From assembly GCA_033439265.1 (NCBI GenBank), contig JAVTVX010000013.1, forward strand, positions 20,936,500-21,000,499: 64,000 nt of DNA, written 5' to 3'. The position numbers and the translations under genes were made by a program. Each line of letters opens with the position of its first letter. Positions within the stretch are counted from its first letter, which is position 1. Positions 1 to 9,357 of the stretch are shown here, one piece after another. The notes beneath the pieces were generated by a model. The model was given only the letters and a program-made list of their open reading frames with translations. It was not told the DNA's origin and made no database searches. The stretch is from Dillenia suffruticosa (taxonomy: Eukaryota > Streptophyta > Magnoliopsida > Dilleniales > Dilleniaceae).

Positions 1-1200
1 TCTCTAGATTCCCGACCACCGTTGCTTGTTTTCTCGGTTATTCACGGCAACCGTAGCTTACATCGACCGCTGGTGAACGATTTGGTCGGGGGACTCGTCG
101 ATTCCCTCGCGTTGCGAGTACCGCGACTTTCCTTAGGTTTTCCCTCAAATTTGCTCCATATCGTTGTTGTTTAGGTAAGCTTTTGCTTAAATCTGAGTTG
201 AATGAGTTGGATTCGACTTTACTGATAGAAATTTGGGGATTTTCCGCCGTTCACCGCCGGGGATCTCAGATTTCTAACTTTAAATCAAGCTTGGAGTTGG
301 GTTCTCAGCTGGAGTCTTCAGATTCATCCATACTGTCCTCAATTGGCAGGTAAATCCCTGTTTCTTGCCTTGGAATTCATTGTTCTTGCGTGAGAGCCAA
401 TCTTTCCCCGTCTGTCGTTAGCTTGGAGAAGATGGAACTCTGTCCTTCTATTCTGCAGTGAGAGAACGCTGTTCGGAGTTCGCTTTCGAGTTTGGATGCT
501 TAACTAGGGGCTTTTGGATGGGTGATTTGAGTTCCCAAAATGCAGACATTGTTTTGGGTACATGTAGTGTGCAGACTTAGGTGCCTGTTATGCTTAGTGC
601 TACAATTTCTGAGATAGATTTTCTCGTTTGGCCTCGCTGGCGGCCCAGGATTCTGGGAAGCTATTATGCCAGAACATGAAAGTAAAGGTGTTTGTGGGTG
701 ATTTGGATGCTAAAGTGGGATTAGAAGTTGTTACTCCTTCCGTTTCCCTATAAGTGTAACTTTGGAAGAACCCTTTTTTTGTGTCTGTGTCATCTTAGAA
801 AATCAAGTAAGTATTATTTTATTTTTTTTAATTCTTACCCTTATCTTGAGTTACCTTATCTTATCTCTGGGAAATATTCCATTGCAACGAAGATAAAATT
901 GATTTTTCAAAGGGTAATATAGTTGGTTGATACTATTTATTATTTTTTTTTCTTAGGAAGCGTGGTTGTTTAATTATTTCCTGTCACTTGAACCGGTACG
1001 GGAGGAGTATTTGAGAATAATAGTTTCGTTCCCTAGTTTTGGGTAATCGGCAGTGCAGTGGCTCTCAGGGTACGTAGCCATCAGTGGCGCACTACCCTTT
1101 TTAATCTTTGAGGTGATATCTCAATTGTGTCTTGGGAGTCATTTTAGAGCTGTTTAGGCAAAACTATATACTATAACGTATTCGTGAGCATTGGGGATGG
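1..1200. other. Unassigned left-edge region
   Basis: The first roughly 350 bases are richer in G, C and CpG than the rest of the left flank. They contain two donor-like sites, at about 174 (GGTAAGC) and 348 (AGGTAAAT), so this could be the 5' leader of a transcript. No open frame of useful length runs through it on either strand, and I recognise no protein. From about 360 to 1200 I see only AT-rich, intron-like sequence. It may be a non-coding first exon plus intron, or the end of a neighbouring gene cut by the window edge. Confidence 0.25.
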
Positions 1201-1214
1201 GAGTTGATAGCTTT

Positions 1215-1780
1215 GATGTAAGGAGAGAGGTCTATTACTGCTTATGCGACGGAGTTTGATAAACTATCTCAGCTTGCTAGTGGGTTGAGCTAGATAGAGC
1301 AGTATGGGACTCGGAGGTTCTTGAGAGGTATGACCCATTATTATTAGTCATCGGATTGATATGCTCTGGTATATGAAAAGGCCATAGAATTGGATCTAGT
1401 GAGTTAACCTTCTCTTAGAAGGTAGATGAGTGGTCATGAAAGATCCAGTAACCAGGCCAAGGGGAAACAACTAAAGATGGAGGAGAATAGTCAGATAGGA
1501 GGCAGTGTAGCAAGCTGGTTTTGTTGTGGGAGGAGCCATCAATCCCCCCCCCCCCCCAGCGCTGGGGGTGTGGGTCGCAAAGAAGTAAGAGTTGTTATCT
1601 GTGTGGGGTTCTAAGGTATTTGGCTAGGGAGTGTACTGCATCAATGGATGAGAGGATTGGTAGTTCAAGGTTTTCTTCAGCTGGTTCGAGCAGGCAACTT
1701 TTGTTAGTAGTTCTGGAGAATGCCACCAGAGGACTCGGACAACATTTTCTGCTACAACTACTTACGTGCCTTTTGTAGGA
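1215..1780 (+). pseudogene. Decayed Ty3/gypsy gag fragment with zinc knuckle
   Basis: One frame from about 1227 reads SITAYATEFDKLSQLASGL, then TRRFLRGM, then a segment ending YEKAIELD. This is the usual order of the gypsy retrotransposon gag domain, and it is interrupted by at least four stop codons. Downstream, in another frame, a CCGRSH segment is followed (about 1593-1634) by CYLCGVLRYLAREC. That fits the CX2CX4HX4C zinc knuckle with the histidine changed to tyrosine. A run of 13 C around 1546-1558 separates the two frames. Gag normally packages the element's RNA; this copy cannot encode it. No protease, reverse transcriptase or flanking LTRs were found, so only a fragment remains. The family assignment rests on motif order by eye. 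Confidence 0.7.
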
Positions 1781-1789
1781 CAAAACTGT

Positions 1790-3480
1790 GAGGCCTTTGG
1801 TGCCAAAGACGGTAAATACATTGATTACTCTGCACAAAGCAACTATTTCTTCTTTACAGGCCTTGGCGCCAGCAGCTGCTTTATGCAGGGTAATCATGTA
1901 TTTACCATCTTAAGTATGAAGACACAGCAGATCATCGGGATATAATGTATGTGACAGATTCACCTTCTACATTACCTTTGAGAACTCCTTGACTGCTCCT
2001 TGACGGCTAGCTCATCAGCTTTAATTTTGTTTGGGTAAGTTGTTAGGTATCCATAATTGTGCATCTTTCTTTTATATGGGAGTGCTTAATGATTACACCA
2101 AAGAGGAATTGTGAAGTTTTGATATGGATGTATTCATTTTTAACAATGCTGTCACAATCATAACTACCCTAGGTAACTGAAAGAAATTAGTGTCTGTTGA
2201 TACGTGCTCCGATTTTGGCATTTGGACAGCAAATTCCCCAAAAGCATTTTTGCATTTTTGCATTTTTTAAAAAGGGGAGGGCATGGGTGGAGGTATACTT
2301 ATTTTCGGAGAGATCCTGGAGCCAAGCATCATTTTATACTCCACTTTTCCCTTAACAGTATGTTTTCTTTTTAGTATGGAAACTTATATTTTGGTTTCAC
2401 ATTGTTAGTTTCTGGTCGTGTAAATTGGATCATTAAAAGCTAGTGGACATGCATGGTTTATAATCTCTTTCTAAATGCTTGCATGCTGATGTTTAAATTC
2501 ACAATACTTATGGTGTTCGCTCTGAACTTTTGGTATTCTTCTATGTTTCTTTTCTGAATATAACTACTGGAGTTAAGGTCTTTATTACTTGGTCATTTAC
2601 TTAATTTATTTTGAAAGCAGCAACATGTAAAAATTATGGATATAGGAAAGAAATTAGTAATTTGAGGCATTAACTTCCTTACATAACTTTTGGAATTGAA
2701 GTTGTGATTATACAATATGGTTTAATCATTTTGCATTACCTTGGAGGAACCATTAAACTTCAAATGTGCAGAGCCTTGCTGTTAATGGGCCATCCTTGCG
2801 TATTGATCCTAGCTGTGTTTTCAACATCAACTAACACCAGAACACCTTTGGCTTATCTTGGTCCTGAAGCTTACTAGCCTTTTCTAAATGCTTTGATGTA
2901 AGTTATTTATTTATTTATTATCTTTTTTTTTTTTTGGGAGGGTGGGGTGGGGGTGGAGGGGTTCTATTTGGAGAAACTATCTATGGGCCACATCAATTGC
3001 AAAGAAAAATTATTAGATGGACTACTAGTAACAAAAATTCAGACAATTTCAAAATTGGGTTGGGATTCTACCTTCTTCTTTTTTCTGTATTATTATCTTT
3101 AGGCTAGATATCAATTATGATACGGACCAACTCCCTCAATTACTGTTTTAATATTAGTGTACTGTTGTGGTATATATTTGATTAGCAGACAGAAGTCATG
3201 TGTGGATTATGTAAGTTGAAAAAATAAAAAATCATTGTGGATGGACTGGAAGCAGTTACTTACCTCTGACGTGCTATAATATTATTGATTTGCATACAAA
3301 AGTTAATTATTTGGTTATGATGCAAATAACCATTGCTGGCACTGCTGCATCTTTTTTTTTTCATCATTAAGCCTCTTATTGATGTCAGTTGTGGATTCTA
3401 CTTTTAGGTTTGTATGCTGTATATGTCTCTATAAACTTTAGCAACCACTAATTTGCAGCATCAAGAAAGAACTTCTTGTT
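1790..3480. other. Intergenic, no gene seen
   Basis: AT-rich sequence with short T runs and no convincing coding frame. A few bases past the gag remnant (1800-1910) might still belong to the same element but cannot be read as protein with confidence. Nothing else is recognisable. Confidence 0.4.
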
Positions 3481-3483
3481 GAT

Positions 3484-3939
3484 GGAACTGAGCAAGACGA
3501 CTTTTGTTTCATCAGCTTTCATCCATTCCTTGTTTCTTTAGTTCATCCTGTGGGCTTAGCCAAGTACAATTTTTATGGTAGTGGGGTACTCAGTTATTCC
3601 TTGCATGTTCATTAAATTGCAAACTTTCATTATATTTTGTTATTTTTTGGTGCAGGAAGCTTGAGCTAGCTTAGGTATTCACGACAAGGGCACCTTCCCA
3701 GGCTGGGAAGTTTTGTGATGGTTTGGTTGACTGATATTCCTCAATTTCAAAACAATAGACTGGGAAGTTGTGTTTCTTCAAGCTTCCTACAGCTGCATCA
3801 AAAAAAATAACTAAATATAGCTAGAGTTTCCAATTTTAAGAACATGCTAAACTGAGTACCTCACTAGCCACCATGAAAATTTAAACCGGCTAAGCCAACA
3901 CAATGTGTAGAAACAAGAAATGCTGTCTTGCTCAGTTCC
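3484..3939. repeat. Long imperfect inverted repeat (fold-back)
   Basis: The outer arm at 3484-3595 (starting GGAACTGAGCAAGAC, ending GGTACTCAGTT) is matched by the reverse complement of 3850-3939, with small gaps. An inner perfect 11-bp pair, AGGAAGCTTGA at 3654-3664 and its complement at 3778-3788, lies inside on the same axis. A further small perfect hairpin (CATCAAGAA / TTCTTGTTGATG) sits at the left edge around 3460-3484. The whole could fold into a hairpin of about 450 bases. It may be a fold-back MITE, an inverted gene fragment or a small-RNA precursor. I recognise no known miRNA in it. Confidence 0.7.
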
Positions 3940-4009
3940 AATTTAATGCTTATAACATGATTTCAGAGACAATGGCCTCCAGGTTTGGGGCTTTGATTTG
4001 CTTGGGATA

Positions 4010-4240
4010 GAAGCAGCCAACAGATCATTTTGGAGTAAGATTAAGGCCATTGATCTATTTGAGAACTTGTTGGGTGGCACCCCTAATGGCCTCTTGTGGG
4101 GCATAATTAGACACTGGTTGGGGGGTAATTTATGCTTCTAGAGAGAGATCAATTAGCAGATATTTTAGCCAAGATTGAGGTTGCATCAACGAGCTGATTC
4201 TGTAATTTGGGAAGATCCTACTCATGTTTTTTGTAAGTCA
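4010..4240 (+). pseudogene. Possible RNase H-like scrap of a LINE
   Basis: Around 4140-4180 the sequence can be read as a short peptide resembling QLADILAKI, preceded by Arg-Glu. This recalls the C-terminal N-x2-AD-x-LA motif of plant LINE RNase H domains, and a tryptophan-containing stretch follows. The reading needs frame changes and the upstream part matches nothing well. This is a weak, tentative call. Confidence 0.25.
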
Positions 4241-4591
4241 CACGGGGGACTTACCATAGGAAGAAATCTCTCCAATTCATATAATCAAGATTGACTTGGA
4301 GATCTGGTAGCATTTCCCACTATCAACGGAGGTACACATTGCTGATCAACTGGAACCTGCACAAATTTATTTCCCAAAAAAAGGAATGCATTCAACCCAC
4401 AAATTATTAGCATCAGTGTTATGTAAAATCAATGTGCATAAGAAAATTGAAAGTACTTTTAAAGCGGCCAGCCCAGCCCCCAAGAATCCTGAGGAATGAC
4501 AGGTTTTAATATGATTTGGAAAAACCCTTGTGTGTAGAAAATTTTATCTAGATTTTTCTACCCCAAACAAAAAGGGAGATATATGTGTTAA

Positions 4592-4612
4592 GCGCGCGCG
4601 CGCACACATATA
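4592..4612. repeat. Alternating GC/AC tract
   Basis: A (GC)n run passes directly into (AC)n and then (AT)n, giving about 20 bases of strict purine-pyrimidine alternation. Such tracts can adopt Z-DNA in vitro. No gene lies close by. Confidence 0.7.
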
Positions 4613-5089
4613 TTTCGGTTGGTTCTACATTTATGAATTTCTGGAAAATTTTAACTTGCTACATTTTGGTTTAATTTAATTTAATTTAATTTTGTCTAAT
4701 CCATTTATAATATATTATAATTGAAATGAAAGATTTTAATAAAAAATATATTTCTACAAGAGTGAAAATCAATTTTAAAAATGATTGGTTTAATTATAAA
4801 TATCAATTATTTTTTTCTGAAAACTTTATTCAATCTCAAGTGATGCTTTATAAAAGTGATTCATGATGACAAATGGCATGAAACGAAAATTAGGTGTAGC
4901 CTTTGGAAGAGGTAGCCAAAACAATATTCAGCCAGCCGTGAAAAGTTTTGTCCTCTATTTATTTATTATTTAACTTTTTTTTTTTTAAAAAAATAAACAG
5001 ACTGAAAAATATGAAGATAGAGACCTCAGACTCGAAACCAGTGTTTGATAATGTTAGAAACCGATGTGTAGGTCGAAAGAATTGACTTT

Positions 5090-5785
5090 AAATTTTATGT
5101 TATGTCTGGGAATTTTTATTAATAAATTTGAAATATTCAGATAAAAATGAACTTTAATTTATTAAATCTCATATTCATGTCTCTTTCCTCCCATAAATAC
5201 ATTTGGCAAGAAATGGTAACAAGCTTAATCATTGTATTATGCTCCATTGGGACTTTATTCATAAATTTGTGATGAGTTATGCTAGAATTGTCATGTTTTG
5301 CCTAGAATTGAGATTTTATTTTATACAAATTACACTTTAATATGATTAGAAGTTATGTTTGGAATGCATTAATGAATTTGAAATGCATTAGGAAAAACCC
5401 AATCGAATTTATTATATCCCCTACACATTGCTCCTCTCATGAATAGATTCGGCTAGGAATGATAAGGAACTTAATAAAAATGGGATTGCAACGCACGATA
5501 CTGTAAAATCTTAATTTGATATTACCCTTTTTAACACATTTTTACCAAATTAAACTAAAATATTTTAATCATTAAGTGATTTTGATATCATTATATGTTA
5601 TGTGGGGATGAATAATCACAGTTAATTGATTGAATCCCATACACTTCTCTCCTCTCATGAATAGATTTGGATATAAATGGTAACGAACTTAATAAAACAA
5701 GACCGCAAGGCACACTGCAGTAAAATCTTAATGTGATGTTACCTTTTTTACCCACTTTTACCAAATTTCATTGAAATATTCTATT
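5090..5785. repeat. Diverged tandem triplication upstream of the peptide gene
   Basis: Three related blocks follow one another at about 5090-5240, 5345-5570 and 5590-5785. Each has a GTTATGT-like start, then a segment like CCTCYCATGAATAGATT, a stretch like GGTAACGAACTTAATAAAA, and in the last two copies GTAAAATCTTAATKTGATRTTACC. Anchor motifs are offset by about 246 bp (first to second) and 218 bp (second to third). The copies are well diverged, so the duplication is old. The last copy ends about 110 bp before the start codon of the cysteine-rich peptide gene, so the array probably includes part of its promoter. Confidence 0.75.
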
Positions 5786-5895
5786 CATATCTTGCCCATC
5801 ATTTCTTTAAAAACTTAATGAATGGCCAAAACTGAGTATAACTTTCAGAACTGATTCAGAGGAAATCGTAGTCATTCTTAGGCTCAATTCCATCC

Positions 5896-6282
5896 ATGAA
5901 GACCATCAATCTCTTGGTTGGGCTCCTTCTTTTTGTTGCTATAGCATTTCATCATGGTAAGAATTCCAATTCTTGTACATATTTACAACTATTTTATATT
6001 TTTGAATGTTGGTTAATTTTTATAGTTTGAATTCTCTTAAGCCATGAAAACTACTCACATCCTTCTTCCTTGGACCATGCAGGCAATGGTAATGAAGACA
6101 GAGAAAAAATGAGGATTGATAGTACCAAAGCACAGGCATCATATGCCATTCGGGTTACCACCTGTGAGGAGTCCACTAACTGCGCAGAATTTGGAACAAA
6201 AACCTGTTATTGTTGTATTCGTCCGCAATACGGGTGTTTTGAGGATGAGTTGACTTGTTTGGACGGTTGTCCACAACCCTAA
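5896..6282 (+). CDS. Secreted eight-cysteine peptide, ESF1/MEG-like
   Basis: Two exons, 5896-5956 and 6083-6282, joined by a short GT-AG intron (GTAAGA donor, phase 1), give an 86-residue preprotein. Residues 1-20 are a clear signal peptide with a Leu/Val-rich core. The mature part is hydrophilic and then cysteine-rich: C48, C54, C62, C64, C65, C72, C79 and C83, with a CYCC core. This spacing (C-x5-C-x7-C-Y-C-C-x6-C-x6-C-x3-C) resembles the ESF1 and maize MEG peptides, which act as secreted signals in early seed development. That family link is recalled, not searched; another class of plant cysteine-rich peptide is possible. An intron after the signal peptide is typical of such genes. The ATG at 5896 is chosen because it alone supplies the signal peptide. 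Nothing looks broken. Confidence 0.75.
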
Positions 6283-7290
6283 TCTTTCCTAATCTTTTTA
6301 GTTAGGCTCCTGAATTTGACTAAATGATGATCATATCATCTAAATATTTTGCTAATAAAAAAAGTCTATTTTCTGCATTTTTATTTTATTTGTTTTTTTG
6401 GTTCTGATGACCCACAAACATATGAGAGAAACTGAAATGATTAATTGAATTTTGGTGTGATGTGCAAGGAATTAATGGGGGGGGAATGGGAAAGATAAAT
6501 TCATATAAATCATGTAATTTTGAATCATAAAGAAGGAATTATATGCATACATCAATTTTATTTGTGCATAAAAATGACCAAAGTTATTTGATTTATGAAG
6601 GGGAAATGCCATATTTATTCAAAATTTTCATAATCTACCTAAGATTATTAATTATAACCCGTTTTAAGTAGTTTAAATTGAAATACCCTGTTTTCAGTGG
6701 TCCTTTTTGCAAAATAAAATTAATGTCTTTATTGATCATTTAGGCACGTTTGAGGTTTGGAAGGGGGGAAAAATCAAATAAAAAATTTATTCACAAACTA
6801 AATTATTTTTATTATATTGTATTTTATTTATAATATTTTTATTTAAATTAAAATTTCTTATAAAAAATAAAACACTTTTGCAATTAAAGATTAAAATTTT
6901 TCTATGTAATCCAAAATTATTCTTACATCAACAACTTTTATATTAAAAATTTTATTTATATTTAATTAATTTTGAAGTCAACTTTTTTGAAGATTTGAAA
7001 ATTTCAAGTCTTAGTCTTTTTAAGGGCCCTGGATTGATGGGTTGGTAGGGAAGGATCATTATTGCCACTTGCAAAGGTGAAGGAATCAGTGGGGCCATGA
7101 GAGGAAATGGCTTTTAAGTCGAGGGGTCCTTGGTCTTTTTGATTGGTTTTTGTTTCGGATTTTATTTGATTAATTTAAAATTTTATTTTAAAAGTTAATT
7201 TTAAAAAATTTTTTTATTATTCTTAAAATTTAAATTTAAGACTTTTAATTAAAAAGTTAAAATATCTTATCAATGTAAAAAATTTTAATG
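6283..7290. other. AT-rich intergenic DNA
   Basis: Follows the peptide gene. An AATAAA-like hexamer lies near 6354 and could serve as its polyadenylation signal. The rest is low-complexity A/T sequence with no gene. Confidence 0.4.
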
Positions 7291-7295
7291 TCAAG

Positions 7296-7344
7296 GGTCA
7301 TAGTGTGAACACCGGACAGGGTCATAGTGTGAACACCGGACAGG
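7296..7344. repeat. Perfect 24-bp tandem duplication
   Basis: GGTCATAGTGTGAACACCGGACAG occurs twice back to back (7296-7319 and 7320-7343) without a mismatch, which suggests a recent slippage or repair event. It is not coding. Confidence 0.9.
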
Positions 7345-7697
7345 TGCATGTCCAAAATTGGTGAATAAATAAATAATTTTTGTAGGAATGTATATGGTAG
7401 CTACTCATATTAAAATAAATAAATAATTATGATATTTATAAATTGATAACTTATATTATTATTTTTGGGTAAAAATAGAAAAGAACCATATGGGTCGTCA
7501 AATAATCCATCCTGAATATGATTTCTGAGTTTACTAGGGTCATGAATTAGAAAAATTTTGAAAAGGAAAAGAAATTAAATACATGTCGGTATTTTTTATT
7601 AGTTATTCCACAAGTTACCCAATTTTTTTTTTTTTTTTGGTATTATACAACAACTAATAAAGTAAAGCTTAAAAAGAAAACAAAAAAGCTAAATAAA

Positions 7698-7760
7698 TTC
7701 ACAATACTCGAATCGAATTAATCTCTAAAATGGGTTTCACAATACTCGAATCGAATTAAT
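7698..7760. repeat. 25-bp direct repeat
   Basis: TTCACAATACTCGAATCGAATTAAT is found at 7698-7722 and again at 7736-7760, with 13 bases between the copies. Function unknown. Confidence 0.85.
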
Positions 7761-7849
7761 TAGACAAGGCCCAGATACCGAAATTAAAAAAAAAAAAAAA
7801 ACTATTTTTCCATTGATCTAGAAAACATGATTGAAGTAACATATTTTTA

Positions 7850-8106
7850 AAACAATCTGTTACTGTTGTAATTCTAATTGCATGGCTTAGGCCAAAATTA
7901 TATATATGAATTACTAGATATCGTGGATAAGCAAAATAAATTGTTCCTTCCTCAGTTTTCGTGGATAAGCAAAATAAAACAATCTGTTACTGTTATATGT
8001 CATCTTATTATTATGGGATATTTGACTTGTAAATTTATCATTTATTATTTTTTTGGCAAATTATATATATGAATTACTAGATATCGTGGATAAGCAAAAT
8101 AAATTA
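7850..8106. repeat. 48-bp identical direct repeat with internal partial copies
   Basis: The 48 bases at 7895-7942 recur exactly at 8058-8105, an offset of 163 bp. Between them the right half (TCGTGGATAAGCAAAATAAA) recurs near 7960, joined to AACAATCTGTTACTGTT, which is itself a copy of sequence near 7853. The pattern looks like patchwork local duplication. No coding frame is involved. Confidence 0.85.
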
Positions 8107-9308
8107 TAAAAAAGAAAAAAGATATATATATATAAGAAAAATTTGAAATCAAAACCCTTAAGGAAGATGGATGGTATCAATTGAGATATATAAATCATTG
8201 AACAAAAACAGAAAAAGATTGGATAGGAAAAATAATGGGTAATTTTTGGAGATCTTTATTAATTGATCAGATCTATTTATAGAATTTCATGGAATAAGTG
8301 CTCTAATCAAATTTATCAAGTTCGAAGAATTCACGCTATGCAGTACACTGCAATTCTTTTAACCCTTTACTAAGTGTGTTCAAATTAGGAAAGAAAAGAT
8401 AAAAATTAAAAAACTCTATTGCTTGAGGTGTGCTGAGGGACTTTTTACATGTTTTCTGATTCTTTCGGCGCTCTTGATTATGACCCTCCCCATTCATTTC
8501 AGCTCAGGCCCACTCAACTTACGAGTTCATCGCATCCAATCCGACCCAATATATATATTTTTAATATCTGGATTGCCAGTTAGTGCCTGGAATTGATTTA
8601 TGGCCCAGCTGGCATTTTCATTTTCGGCCAGTACTTGATCTTGGCCGAAAGGCCAAGAAAGGTTTTTCTCGGTAAGTACCAATGAACTTAAAAAGCTGAT
8701 AGGAAGGATCGTAAGTTGACCCATTAGGGGATAAAATGTGAAACCTAGTCCTTCTGGAACGCCCGGTTAATCCATCCTGATAGCTGGACCTTTTTCACAG
8801 TATATTAAAATTTTGATCAATTTTTCATTAAATATTTATAAGTGTAATTAATAAATGTTTAATTAAATTATATAATAAAAGTGTAATTTTTTAAGATTTG
8901 AAAATATAAATGAAGGTAAGAAGCCAAAGTTTTTTTTTTGGGGGGGGGGGGGGAGGGGATAAATGACCTAAATAAGCAGCTGGTTAACTCTTGAATGCCC
9001 TTTTATATTCCAAATTGTGAGGGCCAAGCAATTTCCCCAGATACAACCATATGAAAATTTATTTTGCCTTCAAAACGGTTGGGATGGGCATGCGGATGAT
9101 GGCCAACGAAATGAACATGACAAATTCTCAAATGAATGCACAATTTGTTGAAGATTCCATTTCAGGGTACCAATTTGTATTTTTGAGGTCAAGCTTTCTA
9201 GTGCCCTTTGATTGATTTGGTTATTTTGGTCGGATGATTGGGTCAATTAGGTCCAGAAGCATTGTTAATGCCCCTAACAAGCGTGCACTTCTTTTGCCCC
9301 CAATAATT

Positions 9309-9310
<2 letters not shown>
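8107..9310. other. Intergenic, no gene seen
   Basis: Mixed sequence with a G run near 8940-8953. Short open frames on the minus strand near 8527-8724 have no recognisable product or context. Confidence 0.4.

Positions 9311-9353
<43 letters not shown>
9311..9353. repeat. (GA)n microsatellite
   Basis: About 21 uninterrupted GA units, with no gene beside it. Confidence 0.95.

Positions 9354-9357
<4 letters not shown>

Noticed and set aside
1595-1897. 100-residue minus-strand open frame
   Set aside because: Antisense of the decayed gag region.
7296-8106. CRISPR-like repeat-spacer array
   Set aside because: Repeats differ from one another, spacing is irregular and the window is a plant genome.
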